Source: Bacillus sonorensis NBRC 101234 = KCTC 13918 (lineage in GTDB: Bacteria; Bacillota; Bacilli; Bacillales; Bacillaceae). From it: a stretch of DNA of 58,239 nt. Both the position numbers and the translations under genes were made by a program. Location of the stretch: NCBI RefSeq assembly GCF_001592005.1, contig NZ_BCVZ01000023.1, positions 1 to 58,239 of the forward strand. The letters run 5' to 3'. Below, one piece after another: positions 1 to 8,689 of this stretch. The first letter of the stretch is position 1. Every line of letters begins with the position of its first letter. A model generated the notes under the pieces. It was not told the origin of the DNA and did no database searches. It was given only the letters and a program-made list of their open reading frames with translations.

Positions 1-1907
1 AAGAGCCCGCAGACAGCGGCAAAGAACAAAGCTTTTTTGAAGAGAAAGAGACAGCAGCATTTGAGTCTCTGCCGCATAAAAGCACGCAAGAGGAACCTTT
101 GATAGCATCAATCAGTACCCCTGATGAACCAAAGATGCCGTATGAACAGGAGGCTGTTCTTGAGAACGAAGCGATTTCAGAAGCTGATGTTCAACATGAA
201 GACGATTCTGACAAGGACGCGGCAGCCGGCGAAGCGCCGGAACGGGCAGAAACAAATGCAGATGAGCCGGAGTTGTTTGCGAAAGAAAGAGCAGAGGACG
301 CCGGACAGGAAGCTGATGAAAATCAAAAGCAGCGGTTCTTTTCTGATTCGAAGACGGGCCGTGAAAAGAACGGATCTTCCGCCGAATCAAAACCGCAGCG
401 CGGATCTTCCGCCGTACCGTTTAATGTCATGATGCTGGCTTCTGACAAACAAAAAGGAACACCTTCAAACGCTTCCGGCGGGTATGAGTTCCCCAACTTG
501 GCGCTCCTAGATGTTCCTCCCGCCCAAAAACAGGGCGATCAAGCATGGGTAAACGAGCAGCGGGAGCTTTTGGATGTGACGCTTGAAAACTTTAATGTCA
601 AAGCACATGTCGTCCATGTCACACAAGGTCCTTCGGTGACTAGATTTGAAGTGCATCCGGAGCCGGGAGTGAAAGTCAATAAAATTACGAATCTTTCAGA
701 TGATATCAAACTCAGCTTATCGGCAAAAGACATTCGCATTGAAGCGCCGATACCCGGAAAAAACACAATCGGCATCGAAGTGCCGAACCTACATAGCAAG
801 ATGGTGTACTTGCGTGAAATGATCAGGAGCCCGGAATTTAGAACGAATCCGTCTCCTTTAACAGCAGCTCTCGGGCTCGACATTTCCGGAAAACCCGTCG
901 TGGCCGATCTGAAAAAAATGCCTCATGGTTTAATTGCGGGCGCCACAGGGTCCGGAAAAAGCGTATGTCTCAACACGATTTTAGTGAGCCTGCTGTTTAA
1001 AGCGGCCCCTTCAGAGGTGAAGCTGCTGCTCATTGATCCTAAAATGGTGGAACTTGCGCCTTATAATGAAATTCCGCATCTTGTCAGCCCGGTTATTACG
1101 GATGCCAAAGCGGCAACGGCGGCATTGAAATGGGTTGTAGAAGAAATGGAGCGGCGCTATGAATTGTTCGCCCATTCCGGAGTTCGCGGCATCGAGAGAT
1201 TCAATGAAAAGGTTTATGAAGAGAAAATGGGTGAAAAACTGCCATACCTTGTCGTCGTCATCGATGAGCTGGCCGATCTCATGATGGTCGCTCCAAATGA
1301 AGTCGAAGAAAGCATTTGCCGAATCGCTCAAAAAGCGAGAGCGTGCGGCATTCACCTGCTGATTGCGACACAGCGTCCTTCGGTCGATGTCATTACCGGC
1401 TTGATCAAAGCGAATATCCCGACCAGAATCGCATTTTCCGTTTCAAGCGGCGTCGATTCCAGAACGATTATCGACATGGCCGGGGCGGAAAAGCTGCTTG
1501 GAAAAGGGGATATGCTCTTTTTGGAGAATGGATCAGGCAAACCGGTGCGCCTTCAGGGCAACTTTGTATCAGATCAAGAAATCGACCGGGTCGTCTCTCA
1601 CGTCAGAAAGCAGCAGAAACCGTCTTATTTATTTGAGCAGGAAGAATTGATCAGACAGAATCCGGCTGGCTTTGATCATGACGAACTGTTTCTGGAGGCG
1701 TGTGAATTTGCCGTTGAGCAAAACAGCGCCAGCACGTCAAGCCTGCAGAGACGGTTCCGCATCGGCTACAACAGAGCTGCCAGATTAATCGATATGATGG
1801 AGAGAGAAGGCATGATATCGGAAGCAAAAGGAAGCAAGCCGAGAGAAGTGCTGATCACACGCGCCGATTTGGAACAGCTGATAGAAAGTAGTTCACTTTT
1901 CAGCTAA
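1..1907 (+). CDS. sftA: DNA translocase SftA (FtsK/SpoIIIE family), 5' end outside window
   Basis: The reading frame is already open at base 3 and runs to TAA at 1905-1907, so only about 634 C-terminal residues are present. SftA is a septum-associated ATPase that moves chromosomal DNA away from the closing vegetative septum. The first ~130 visible residues are a low-complexity Glu/Asp/Lys-rich linker, as in SftA. Then come the FtsK alpha/beta motor domains with a Walker A (GATGSGKS, about nt 938-963) and a Walker B (VVVIDELADLM, about nt 1252-1284). The final ~65 residues form the gamma winged helix (RRFRIGYNRAARLIDMM) that reads oriented DNA sequences. The soluble linker and the murC neighbour favour SftA over the membrane-anchored SpoIIIE; the N-terminus that would settle this is missing. 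Confidence 0.93.
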   Translation, partial: EPADSGKEQSFFEEKETAAFESLPHKSTQEEPLIASISTPDEPKMPYEQEAVLENEAISEADVQHEDDSDKDAAAGEAPERAETNADEPELFAKERAEDAGQEADENQKQRFFSDSKTGREKNGSSAESKPQRGSSAVPFNVMMLASDKQKGTPSNASGGYEFPNLALLDVPPAQKQGDQAWVNEQRELLDVTLENFNVKAHVVHVTQGPSVTRFEVHPEPGVKVNKITNLSDDIKLSLSAKDIRIEAPIPGKNTIGIEVPNLHSKMVYLREMIRSPEFRTNPSPLTAALGLDISGKPVVADLKKMPHGLIAGATGSGKSVCLNTILVSLLFKAAPSEVKLLLIDPKMVELAPYNEIPHLVSPVITDAKAATAALKWVVEEMERRYELFAHSGVRGIERFNEKVYEEKMGEKLPYLVVVIDELADLMMVAPNEVEESICRIAQKARACGIHLLIATQRPSVDVITGLIKANIPTRIAFSVSSGVDSRTIIDMAGAEKLLGKGDMLFLENGSGKPVRLQGNFVSDQEIDRVVSHVRKQQKPSYLFEQEELIRQNPAGFDHDELFLEACEFAVEQNSASTSSLQRRFRIGYNRAARLIDMMEREGMISEAKGSKPREVLITRADLEQLIESSSLFS

Positions 1908-1966
1908 ACATGGTATGATAGCAGATGGGTGCGTTTTTCCCGTTTTTTATGCGCGCCGCAAATTAA

Positions 1967-1995
1967 AGCGCCGTCAGCGGCGTTTTCAATTATTT
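1967..1995 (+). terminator. Rho-independent terminator after sftA
   Basis: A GC stem (CGCCG/CGGCG, 1969-1973 with 1978-1982) and a 4-base loop are followed by TTTT and, after a short break, a second T-rich run. It lies 60 bases after the sftA stop. Confidence 0.65.
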
Positions 1996-2126
1996 TTTTA
2001 GATGTTTATTGAAGGGTGCAGAAAATCCTTCATTTAAGGTTTAATCAAACTTAAAAATGTCTGATACTAAAATATCGAGCTGATGCTCAAACAATGAGAA
2101 GAAAATGGATGCGGCCGTGCTTTAGG

Positions 2127-2154
2127 TTGCAAATTGAAATAAGCGTCATATACT
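2127..2154 (+). promoter_or_regulatory. Candidate sigma-A promoter of murC
   Basis: TTGCAA (2127-2132) and TATACT (2149-2154) are separated by 16 bases, about 35 bases upstream of the murC start. Pattern match only. Confidence 0.45.
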
Positions 2155-2188
2155 GGGAAGCAGATAGACGTTTGTTGGAGGTACAATT

Positions 2189-3487
2189 ATGACTGTTTAT
2201 CATTTTGTCGGAATAAAGGGGACAGGTATGAGTCCTCTTGCCCAAATTCTCCATGATAATGGATATACTGTCCAAGGATCGGATATCGAAAAGTATATTT
2301 TTACACAGAATGCGTTAGAAGAAAGAAACATTCCCATTTACCCTTTTGATCCCGACAACATTAAGCCGGGAATGACCGTTATTGCGGGGAACGCCTTTGC
2401 CGATACACATCCGGAAATTGAAAAAGCCCATGCAGAAGGGCTTCCTGTTGTCCGGTATCATAAATTTCTCGGTGACTATCTGAAAAAGTTCACAAGCATC
2501 GCTGTAACCGGTGCGCACGGAAAAACATCAACGACAGGACTGCTTTCACATGTCATTCAAAAAGCAAAGCCGACATCTTATTTAATCGGAGACGGCACAG
2601 GAAAAGGCAGCACAAACAGCGAATATTTTGTGCTTGAAGCTTGTGAGTACCGCAGGCATTTTCTCAGCTATCAACCGGATTATGCAATCATGACAAATAT
2701 CGATTTTGACCATCCTGACTATTTTGCAAATATCGATGATGTGTTCGATGCCTTCCAAACGATGGCCCTCCAGGTGAATAAAGGGATCATCGCGTGCGGA
2801 GATGATGAATACTTGATGAAGATTCACGCCAACGTTCCTGTCGTATACTACGGCTTTGCGGAGGAAAACGATTTTCAGGCGAGAAATGTCATCAAAAATA
2901 CGGAAGGCACCACCTTCGATGTTTTTGTCAGAAATACATTCTATGACACGTTCTATATACCTGCTTACGGAAGCCATAACGTCCTGAACGCTTTGGCCGT
3001 TATTGCGCTTTGCCATTATGAGCAGGTGGATGTCGATATTATTAAAGAAGGGCTGAAAACATTCCGGGGCGTAAAGCGGAGATTTAATGAAAAAATTGTC
3101 GGCAATCAAGTACTGATTGATGACTATGCCCATCATCCGACTGAAATCAAGGTAACGATTGAAGCGGCAAGGCAGAAGTACCCGGACCGGGAGATCGTTG
3201 CGGTGTTTCAGCCGCACACGTTTACGCGGACGCAGTCTTTCCTGAATGAATTTGCGGAAAGTCTGAAAAAAGCCGATTATATTTATCTTTGCGACATCTT
3301 CGGTTCAGCCCGCGAAAACGCAGGAAAGCTGACAATCGGCGATCTGCAGGAAAAAATCGGCGAGGCGAAGCTTATCGATGAACATGACACATCCGTTTTA
3401 AAGAAGCATGAAAACGGAGTTCTGATTTTCATGGGAGCCGGAGACATTCAAAAATATTTAAGAGCATATGAAAATGTATTAGCATAG
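2189..3487 (+). CDS. murC: UDP-N-acetylmuramate--L-alanine ligase MurC
   Basis: Cytoplasmic ATP-dependent ligase that adds L-alanine to UDP-MurNAc, the first amino acid step of the peptidoglycan stem peptide. The 432-residue protein has the N-terminal UDP-binding motif GIKGTGMS (residues 8-15), the Mur-ligase ATP loop GAHGKTST (108-115), the central NIDFDHPD segment and a C-terminal domain with [10 protein letters not shown]. Length matches B. subtilis MurC. The ATG is preceded by TTGGAGG at a good distance. It sits alone between terminators, between sftA and the ytxGHJ operon, as in B. subtilis. Confidence 0.97.
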   Translation: MTVYHFVGIKGTGMSPLAQILHDNGYTVQGSDIEKYIFTQNALEERNIPIYPFDPDNIKPGMTVIAGNAFADTHPEIEKAHAEGLPVVRYHKFLGDYLKKFTSIAVTGAHGKTSTTGLLSHVIQKAKPTSYLIGDGTGKGSTNSEYFVLEACEYRRHFLSYQPDYAIMTNIDFDHPDYFANIDDVFDAFQTMALQVNKGIIACGDDEYLMKIHANVPVVYYGFAEENDFQARNVIKNTEGTTFDVFVRNTFYDTFYIPAYGSHNVLNALAVIALCHYEQVDVDIIKEGLKTFRGVKRRFNEKIVGNQVLIDDYAHHPTEIKVTIEAARQKYPDREIVAVFQPHTFTRTQSFLNEFAESLKKADYIYLCDIFGSARENAGKLTIGDLQEKIGEAKLIDEHDTSVLKKHENGVLIFMGAGDIQKYLRAYENVLA

Positions 3488-3488
3488 C

Positions 3489-3526
3489 ATAAAAAAGGCA
3501 GTGTGAGTCCAATCCGCTGCTTTTTT
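3489..3526 (+). terminator. Terminator after murC
   Basis: An A-rich left arm ending GGCAG pairs with CTGCTTTTTT across a 15-base loop, with one bulged G. It starts directly after the murC stop. Confidence 0.7.
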
Positions 3527-3553
3527 GTACATATAAGGCGGGCATTCGGCGAA

Positions 3554-3620
3554 AGGAATTCATTTGTCCGCGTAGAAAAAATATATAGGAATGAGGTTTA
3601 CAATTCTGCCTATTGGGTAA
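3554..3620 (+). promoter_or_regulatory. Tandem sigma-H and sigma-B candidate promoters of ytxGHJ
   Basis: GTTTAC (3596-3601), 13 bases, then GGGTAA (3615-3620) fits the sigma-B consensus (GTTTAA-N12-14-GGGTAT). Upstream, AGGAATT (3554-3560), 14 bases, then GAAA fits sigma-H with one mismatch in the -10 core. The B. subtilis ytxGHJ operon is known to be under dual sigma-B and sigma-H control, so the arrangement looks conserved. Start sites were not measured. Confidence 0.75.
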
Positions 3621-3656
3621 ACAGATCATTGTAAGCCCGAATGTAAGGAGGATTAG

Positions 3657-4079
3657 ATGATTATTATTCTTTATTTAAGCGCTGCACTCATTGCTGTTGC
3701 TTTTCTTATTTTAGTAATCTACTTATCAAAAACGTTAAAATCGCTTCAAATGACGCTTACGAACGTGGCATCGACATTAGAGGGGCTTGAAGGCCAGATG
3801 AAAAGCGTGACCGCTGAAACGGCGGAGCTCCTTCATAAGACAAATCGTCTGGCGGATGACATTCAGGAAAAATCGCTGAAGCTGAACACGGTGGTAGATG
3901 CGGTTCAGGAGGTCGGAACATCAGTCCGGCAATTTAACGCTTCGATTCAGCAGGTGTCTGACTCTGTTACGTCAGCAGCGGAACAAAACCGGGAAAAAAT
4001 TTCTCAAGTTGTGAGCTGGAGCAATGCAGCTTTGGAAATTTGGAATAAATGGAAGAGAAAGAAGATGGAGGAGGAATAA
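3657..4079 (+). CDS. ytxG: YtxG, DUF948 general-stress protein
   Basis: 140 residues with one N-terminal membrane helix (about residues 2-24, [20 protein letters not shown]) and a long amphipathic helical remainder typical of DUF948 proteins. AAGGAGG lies 5 bases before the ATG. It is the first gene of a three-gene run with ytxH (3-base gap) and ytxJ, behind paired sigma-B/sigma-H promoter motifs, so expression under stress and at early sporulation is expected. The biochemical function is unknown. The C-terminus is strongly basic (NKWKRKK) before an acidic end. Confidence 0.9.
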   Translation: MIIILYLSAALIAVAFLILVIYLSKTLKSLQMTLTNVASTLEGLEGQMKSVTAETAELLHKTNRLADDIQEKSLKLNTVVDAVQEVGTSVRQFNASIQQVSDSVTSAAEQNREKISQVVSWSNAALEIWNKWKRKKMEEE

Positions 4080-4082
4080 AAA

Positions 4083-4481
4083 ATGAGCAAAGAAGGAATG
4101 AATACTAAAGATTTTCTCATCGGCACATTCGTAGGCGGAATCATCGGAGCAGCGGCGGCATTGCTTATGGCGCCGAAATCAGGCAAGGAGCTTCGCAACG
4201 ACCTTGGCAATCAGGCCGCTGTGATCAAGGATAAAACCGGAAGGCTGACGAACGAAGCGAAGGAAAAAGGCGCAGAATATGTCAGCATTGCAAAAGACAA
4301 AACATCTTCCATTTCACAGCGTGTAGCCGATCAATCAGCACAGCTCATGGATAAAGTCAGGGATTTGCGGAGCCAGGGAGCTGAAAAGGCTGATGAAGTG
4401 AAGAAAGATGCTGCTGCTGCTATTGAGGAGGAGGCAGAGGAAACAAAAGCTGAAGGAAAAGAACAAGAAACAGCCCAGTAA
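4083..4481 (+). CDS. ytxH: YtxH, stress-induced YtxH-domain protein
   Basis: 132 residues. A short Gly/Ala-rich membrane segment (about residues 8-28, LIGTFVGGIIGAAAALLMAP) is followed by the family motif PKSGKELR and an amphipathic Lys/Glu/Ala helix that ends in a very acidic tail. This is the standard YtxH (Gvp-like) architecture. GGAGGAAT precedes the ATG, and the gene lies 3 bases after ytxG, so it is cotranscribed. Its role is unknown beyond the general stress response. The helical repeat region resembles LEA-type proteins, but I see no reason to assign that function. Confidence 0.9.
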   Translation: MSKEGMNTKDFLIGTFVGGIIGAAAALLMAPKSGKELRNDLGNQAAVIKDKTGRLTNEAKEKGAEYVSIAKDKTSSISQRVADQSAQLMDKVRDLRSQGAEKADEVKKDAAAAIEEEAEETKAEGKEQETAQ

Positions 4482-4506
4482 TTGAACGCGGAAAGGGAGA
4501 TCCATC

Positions 4507-4830
4507 ATGCCAAAGCAGCTCATTCAAACAGAGGATGAATTTAACCAGCTGGACCACGACGGAACATTCGTCTTTTTTAAGCACAGTGTGACATGCCCGA
4601 TCAGCGGGCGCGCTTTCGAGGAATTTGAAACCTTCGTCAAACAGTATGAAGACATTCCGGCCTATTATTTACAGGTGCAGGAAAGCCGCCCGTTGTCAAA
4701 CTATATTGCCGAGCAGTACGGCATCAAGCACGAAAGTCCCCAAGCCATCATTTTTAAAAACGGGAAAGTAAAATGGCACGCTTCCCATTCACAGATTACC
4801 GCCCAGTCTCTTGCAGAAAACAGCAAATAA
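4507..4830 (+). CDS. ytxJ: YtxJ, monothiol bacilliredoxin-like protein
   Basis: 107-residue thioredoxin-fold protein of the YtxJ/DUF2847 family, annotated in Bacillus as a bacillithiol-system redox protein. It has a single cysteine in the active-site loop (HSVTCPISG, around residue 31) rather than a CxxC pair, which fits a monothiol mechanism. The SPQAIIFKNGKVKWHASH segment is the usual cis-Pro/beta4 region. AAAGGGAG lies upstream of the ATG. Last gene of the ytxGHJ operon, followed at once by a terminator. Function is inferred from family. Confidence 0.88.
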   Translation: MPKQLIQTEDEFNQLDHDGTFVFFKHSVTCPISGRAFEEFETFVKQYEDIPAYYLQVQESRPLSNYIAEQYGIKHESPQAIIFKNGKVKWHASHSQITAQSLAENSK

Positions 4831-4844
4831 ATTTGGAAAATCAT

Positions 4845-4882
4845 AAAAAAGACCAATTCGTACATCGATTTGGTCTTTTTTT
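4845..4882 (+). terminator. Terminator after ytxJ
   Basis: AAAAAAGACCAA pairs with TTGGTCTTTTTTT around a 12-base loop. The A-run on the left could also let it work on the other strand, but no minus-strand gene ends here. Confidence 0.85.
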
Positions 4883-4912
4883 GCTGATTCTAAGGCTTTT
4901 GCCTCTTGGAAA

Positions 4913-4962
4913 TGCCTTTTTGCGAAAAGGCATCGTTTCGAACCGTGGTAATGCGATATAAT
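4913..4962 (+). promoter_or_regulatory. Promoter with overlapping hairpin upstream of the coiled-coil gene
   Basis: TATAAT (4957-4962) lies 22 bases before the start codon, with a poor -35. A strong inverted repeat (ATGCCTTTT/AAAAGGCAT, 4913-4931) sits just upstream of where the -35 should be and has no T-run, so it is not a terminator. It may be an operator. Pattern only. Confidence 0.35.
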
Positions 4963-4984
4963 AAAGCCAGCGGGAGGTGACATG

Positions 4985-5350
4985 ATGAACAGCGAATTAA
5001 AGGACATGCTTCAATCCGTATTAAAGGAAGAAATCAATCCGATCAATCAGCGCCTTGACGGACTAGATCAGCGCCTTGACGGACTAGACCAACGCCTTGA
5101 CGGACTAGACCAACGCCTTGACGGACTAGATCAGCGCCTTGACGGGATGGATCAACGCCTTGACAGCATTGAACATGATATGAAAGAAATGAAAAAGGGA
5201 CAGGAACAGCTTCAGAAGAATGTCATTGAAAGCATCGGCCAATATACAGATAAAATCATCGACTATGTTGACGACAAGACTGATGCTTTAAACCAAAGGT
5301 TTTATGCCGCGGAAACCGAAATACAGCGTCTAAAGAGAAAATCAAGCTGA
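4985..5350 (+). CDS. Hypothetical heptad-repeat coiled-coil protein
   Basis: About 121 residues, not recognised as a named gene. After a short helix come six consecutive seven-residue repeats of the form (N/D)QRLDG(L/M), nearly perfect in positions a and d (Leu/Leu). A charged helix (MKEMKKGQEQLQ) and a C-terminal helical segment rich in Asp/Lys follow. There is no signal peptide or membrane span, so it is predicted to be a cytoplasmic parallel coiled coil. Two ATGs (4982, 4985) follow GGGAGGTGA; the second gives normal spacing. It stands alone between terminators, between ytxJ and aroA. Similar QRLDG-type small proteins occur in Bacillus, but no function is known to me. Confidence 0.75.
   Translation: MNSELKDMLQSVLKEEINPINQRLDGLDQRLDGLDQRLDGLDQRLDGLDQRLDGMDQRLDSIEHDMKEMKKGQEQLQKNVIESIGQYTDKIIDYVDDKTDALNQRFYAAETEIQRLKRKSS
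5045..5170 (+). repeat. Six 21-bp tandem repeats inside the coiled-coil gene
   Basis: Units start at 5045, 5066, 5087, 5108, 5129 and 5150. They share the core CGCCTTGACGG and differ mainly at the first codons (GATCAG versus GACCAA) and in the last two units. The repeat is in frame and codes one heptad per unit, so copy-number change would keep the frame. Confidence 0.95.
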
Positions 5351-5351
5351 A

Positions 5352-5382
5352 GAATCAAATCATGATTGATTCTTTTTTTTTA
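5352..5382 (+). terminator. Terminator after the coiled-coil gene
   Basis: AGAATCAA pairs with TTGATTCT, followed by a run of T. Confidence 0.85.
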
Positions 5383-5498
5383 TGCTAAAATCATCCTTTC
5401 TTCTTTAAAAAATACAGGCTAAAAGCATACACGGCACTAAATATGCTGCATACAATACTTTATCACTTAAAAGCGTTTGGGCAATAAAGAATTTTTTC

Positions 5499-5527
5499 GT
5501 GACATTTTAAGAAACATTGTTTATAAT
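5499..5527 (+). promoter_or_regulatory. Candidate sigma-A promoter of aroA
   Basis: GTGACA (5499-5504), 17 bases, then TATAAT (5522-5527). This is the best-scoring pair by eye between the upstream terminator and aroA. Confidence 0.55.
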
Positions 5528-5593
5528 TAACCCTAAATCAATTGAACTCATTCTGATTTTAATAGGGTGAAGCCAAAAGAAAGGATGGATAAC

Positions 5594-6670
5594 ATGAGCA
5601 ATACTGAACTTGATTTGCTGAGGCAGCAGGCAAACGAATTGAACTTGCAGATTTTAAAATTAATTAATGAGCGGGGCAGAATCGTTCAGGAGATTGGAAA
5701 AGCGAAGGAAGCGCAAGGAATCAACCGCTATGATCCTGTCAGAGAAAGAACGATGCTGAACAGCATTATTGAAAATAATGATGGTCCGTTTGAAGATTCT
5801 ACCATTCAGCATATTTTCAAGGAAATTTTCAAAGCCGGGCTGGAGCTTCAGGAAGATGACCACAGCAAAGCCCTTCTCGTCTCCCGGAAGAAAAAGCCTG
5901 AAAATACGATTGTTGATCTGAAAGGTGAAAAAATCGGCGACGGTGAACAAAGATTTATTGTCGGTCCATGTGCTGTTGAAAGCTATGAACAAGTGGCCGA
6001 AGTCGCAGCTGCAGCTAAAAAACAAGGCTTGAAACTTCTTCGCGGCGGCGCATTTAAACCGCGTACAAGCCCTTATGATTTCCAGGGGCTTGGTGTTGAA
6101 GGCCTAAAGATTTTAAAGCGTGTAGCTGACGAATATGATCTGGCCGTCATCAGCGAAATCGTGAATCCGGCGCATATTGAAGAAGCGATCGATTACATTG
6201 ATGTCATCCAAATCGGCGCCCGCAACATGCAAAACTTTGAGCTGCTGAAAGCGGCCGGCTCTGTGAAAAAGCCTGTTCTATTAAAACGCGGTCTTGCCGC
6301 TACGCTGAAAGAATTCATCAATGCTGCAGAATACATCATTTCCCAAGGAAATGATCAAATCATCCTTTGCGAGCGCGGAATTAGAACGTATGAAACGGCG
6401 ACAAGAAACACGCTCGATATTTCGGCTGTGCCGATTCTTAAACAGGAAACACACCTTCCAGTATTCGTTGATGTCACCCATTCAACCGGACGTCGCGACC
6501 TGCTGCTTCCAACTGCAAAAGCAGCACTTGCGATCGGTGCTGACGGCGTAATGGCCGAAGTTCATCCAGATCCATCTGTTGCTCTTTCAGATTCTGCACA
6601 GCAAATGGATATTCCAACGTTTGAAAAATGGCTGAATGAACTGAAGCCGCTTGTACAAGTCAAAGCATAA
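5594..6670 (+). CDS. aroA: Bifunctional chorismate mutase / DAHP synthase AroA (AroG type)
   Basis: 358 residues. The N-terminal ~90 are an AroQ-type chorismate mutase helix bundle ([20 protein letters not shown]). The remainder is a type I-beta DAHP synthase barrel with [31 protein letters not shown] and the metal/phosphate segments [12 protein letters not shown] and AEVHPDPS. It condenses PEP with erythrose-4-phosphate at the entry of the shikimate pathway; the mutase domain senses chorismate and prephenate. I chose ATG 5594 because AAGGATGG precedes it and the protein then matches B. subtilis AroA from its first residue. A GTG nine codons upstream lacks a comparable site. Confidence 0.97.
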   Translation: MSNTELDLLRQQANELNLQILKLINERGRIVQEIGKAKEAQGINRYDPVRERTMLNSIIENNDGPFEDSTIQHIFKEIFKAGLELQEDDHSKALLVSRKKKPENTIVDLKGEKIGDGEQRFIVGPCAVESYEQVAEVAAAAKKQGLKLLRGGAFKPRTSPYDFQGLGVEGLKILKRVADEYDLAVISEIVNPAHIEEAIDYIDVIQIGARNMQNFELLKAAGSVKKPVLLKRGLAATLKEFINAAEYIISQGNDQIILCERGIRTYETATRNTLDISAVPILKQETHLPVFVDVTHSTGRRDLLLPTAKAALAIGADGVMAEVHPDPSVALSDSAQQMDIPTFEKWLNELKPLVQVKA

Positions 6671-6718
6671 CCGCTTCATCCTTTTTTCGACCGCTTATCA
6701 GAGCGGTCTTTTTTGTGT
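6671..6718 (+). terminator. Terminator after aroA
   Basis: GACCGCT (6689-6695) pairs with AGCGGTC (6702-6708) and is followed by TTTTTT. Confidence 0.85.
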
Positions 6719-6798
6719 ACTGTAAAAATTGTCGGAAAAATGTCGTATTTTTATCAAAATCAGCTGTTTTTTCTCATTTAAATTAATTATAAAAATAA

Positions 6799-6835
6799 AG
6801 GGAACGTTTTCATATTAGGTAAAACCGTGTATAAT
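6799..6835 (+). promoter_or_regulatory. cre site overlapping a candidate upstream ccpA promoter
   Basis: Read on the minus strand, 6799-6813 is ATGAAAACGTTCCCT, which fits WTGNAANCGNWNNCW at every fixed position. It covers the -35 (TTTTCA, 6807-6812) of a TTTTCA-N17-TATAAT (6830-6835) promoter pointing at ccpA. The rest of the 6719-6989 spacer is AT-rich. It has repeated GACATG words at 6922-6937 and a TTGACA (6920) with no well-placed -10. Confidence 0.55.
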
Positions 6836-6989
6836 TTCAAAGAGACCCCTTTTGTTTTGCATGATAATGAAAAATAATGTAAACTTGTGATCTGTTTATT
6901 TTACATAAAGTTTTACATTTTGACATGTCTCGACATGAAAATGTTTATGCTATAGAAAAAGAGTGTACCCAGTTGAAGGAGTGGTTAAA

Positions 6990-7994
6990 ATGAGTAATGT
7001 TACAATATATGATGTAGCACGAGAAGCAAATGTAAGTATGGCGACAGTATCCAGAGTGGTAAACGGAAATCCGAACGTAAAGCCGACAACCCGAAAAAAG
7101 GTGCTTGAAGCCATCGAGCGTCTTGGCTATCGTCCCAATGCCGTGGCAAGGGGTCTTGCAAGTAAAAAAACGACAACTGTCGGCGTGATTATACCGGACA
7201 TCTCCAGCATCTTTTATTCTGAGCTGGCAAGGGGAATCGAAGATATCGCCACAATGTACAAGTACAATATTATTTTGAGCAACTCTGATCAAAATATGGA
7301 CAAAGAACTGCACCTGCTCAATACGATGCTTGGAAAGCAGGTCGACGGCATCGTGTTCATGAGCGGCCATGTAACGGAAGACCATGTTGAAGAATTCAAG
7401 CGTTCTCCGGTTCCGATCGTCCTTGCGGCATCTGTTGAAGAAAAAGGCGAAACGCCGTCAGTTGCGATTGATTATGAACAGGCGATTTATGATGCGGCAA
7501 GCATGCTGATAGAAAAGGGCCATAAGCGTTTAGCATTTGTATCAGGCCCGCTGCAAGAACCGATTAATAAAGTCAAAAAGCTTCAAGGTTTTAAAAGAGC
7601 CCTTCAAGATAAAGGTCTTGAATTCAAGGAAGAGTATGTTGCTGAAGGCGATTATACATATGATTCCGGCATGGAGGCGCTTGAGACGCTCATGAAGCTT
7701 GATGAAAAACCGACGGCTGTTATTTCTGCCACAGATGAGATGGCGCTTGGGATCATCCATGCGGCACAGGATAAGGGGCTTTCCATTCCGGAAGATCTTG
7801 AAGTGGTCGGATTTGATAATACACGTCTGTCGCTGATGGTCCGTCCGCAGCTCACAACAGTTGTCCAGCCGACATACGATATCGGCGCCGTCGCGATGAG
7901 ACTTTTAACAAAACTGATGAATAAGGAAGAGGTCGAAGAGCATATCGTACAGCTTCCGCACCGGATTGAACAAAGACAGTCTACGAAATCCTAA
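6990..7994 (+). CDS. ccpA: Catabolite control protein A (LacI/GalR family)
   Basis: 334 residues. An N-terminal LacI helix-turn-helix and hinge ([22 protein letters not shown], then RPNAVARGL) is followed by a periplasmic-binding-protein-like core that binds HPr-Ser46-P rather than a sugar. Sequence is near identical to B. subtilis CcpA, including the corepressor-contact region around residues 295-310. CcpA binds cre sites to repress secondary carbon genes and to activate overflow genes such as ackA, which is also in this window. ATG 6990 follows GAAGGAG and gives the family N-terminus; the longer GTG start at 6963 does not. It is followed by a stem-loop and the motPS remnant. Confidence 0.98.
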   Translation: MSNVTIYDVAREANVSMATVSRVVNGNPNVKPTTRKKVLEAIERLGYRPNAVARGLASKKTTTVGVIIPDISSIFYSELARGIEDIATMYKYNIILSNSDQNMDKELHLLNTMLGKQVDGIVFMSGHVTEDHVEEFKRSPVPIVLAASVEEKGETPSVAIDYEQAIYDAASMLIEKGHKRLAFVSGPLQEPINKVKKLQGFKRALQDKGLEFKEEYVAEGDYTYDSGMEALETLMKLDEKPTAVISATDEMALGIIHAAQDKGLSIPEDLEVVGFDNTRLSLMVRPQLTTVVQPTYDIGAVAMRLLTKLMNKEEVEEHIVQLPHRIEQRQSTKS

Positions 7995-8014
7995 AAAAAT
8001 AAAAATAAACAAGA

Positions 8015-8061
8015 AAGAAAGCAAGTTTTCACAGTTTTTTTCGTGAATGTCTTGCTTTCTT
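8015..8061 (+). terminator. Stem-loop between ccpA and motP
   Basis: AAGAAAGCAAG (8015-8025) pairs with CTTGCTTTCTT (8051-8061), with a smaller inner stem (TTCAC/GTGAA). In B. subtilis an intergenic stem-loop at this place attenuates ccpA readthrough into motPS. Here the structure persists although motPS is broken. Confidence 0.75.
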
Positions 8062-8089
8062 TTCCTTGAGCTGGAGAGAATGTAAAAAG

Positions 8090-8689
8090 ATGAAACGTTT
8101 TGATTATCTTACACCAGTCGGATTGCTGTTGGGCATTTTCATTTTGGCGGCCGGCGTGATATCGGGAGCAGGCCTTTCCGGATTTTATTCATTTATTGAT
8201 GTTACGTCTTTTCTGATCGTCACGGGCGGATTATGTGCAGCCGTCTTTATCAGCTTTTCTCCAAAGGATCTGAAAAGAGCGCCGGCAGTACTGAAGCAGG
8301 CGTTTATTTCAGAAGATGATGACATAAGGGACCTGGTCAAAACATTTGTCAACCTTTCCGAGCAGGCGAGGAAACAGGGGCTTTTATCATTGGACGCCAA
8401 TATTCATGAAATGAAAGATCCATTTTTGAAAAAAGGTTTGCTGCTTGCCATAGACGGCTGGGACGAGGAAACGATCCGGAATGTCATGAACTCCGAAATT
8501 GCAGCGATGGAGGAAAGGCACAGAAAGGGAAGAAGGATCTTTGAAAAAGCGGGAGAGTTTGCACCTGCGTGGGGAATGATCGGGACTCTCGTCGGACTGG
8601 TCTTGATGCTCAAAAATTTGAACAAACCCGAGACCCTCGGCCCGAATATGGCCGTCGCCTTATTAACAACGCTTTATGGCTCTCTTTGA
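8090..8689 (+). pseudogene. motP: Na+ stator subunit MotP, C-terminus deleted
   Basis: Start MKRFDYLTPVG and the following sequence match MotP, the MotA-like subunit of the Na+-driven flagellar stator. The frame ends at TGA 8687-8689 after 199 residues, in ALLTTLYGSL, which is the beginning of the last membrane helix. B. subtilis MotP has about 272 residues, so the end of that helix and the cytoplasmic tail are missing. The DNA continues directly into the periplasmic half of motS in another frame, so one deletion has removed the 3' end of motP and the 5' end of motS. Retained parts include the first two membrane helices and the cytoplasmic torque-generating loop. The product is very unlikely to form a channel. 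Confidence 0.9.

Noticed and set aside
112..390. Antisense ORFs over sftA and many other genes, for example 2582-3217 and 44395-44625
   Set aside because: They lie opposite conserved genes, lack ribosome sites, and show the Leu/Ser/Arg-rich look of shadow frames.
5045..5170. CRISPR-like or VNTR array
   Set aside because: Repeats are contiguous without spacers and encode in-frame heptads, so this is a coding tandem repeat.
6920..6951. TTGACA...TATGCT as main ccpA promoter
   Set aside because: The spacer is 20 bases, too long for sigma-A; noted but not called.
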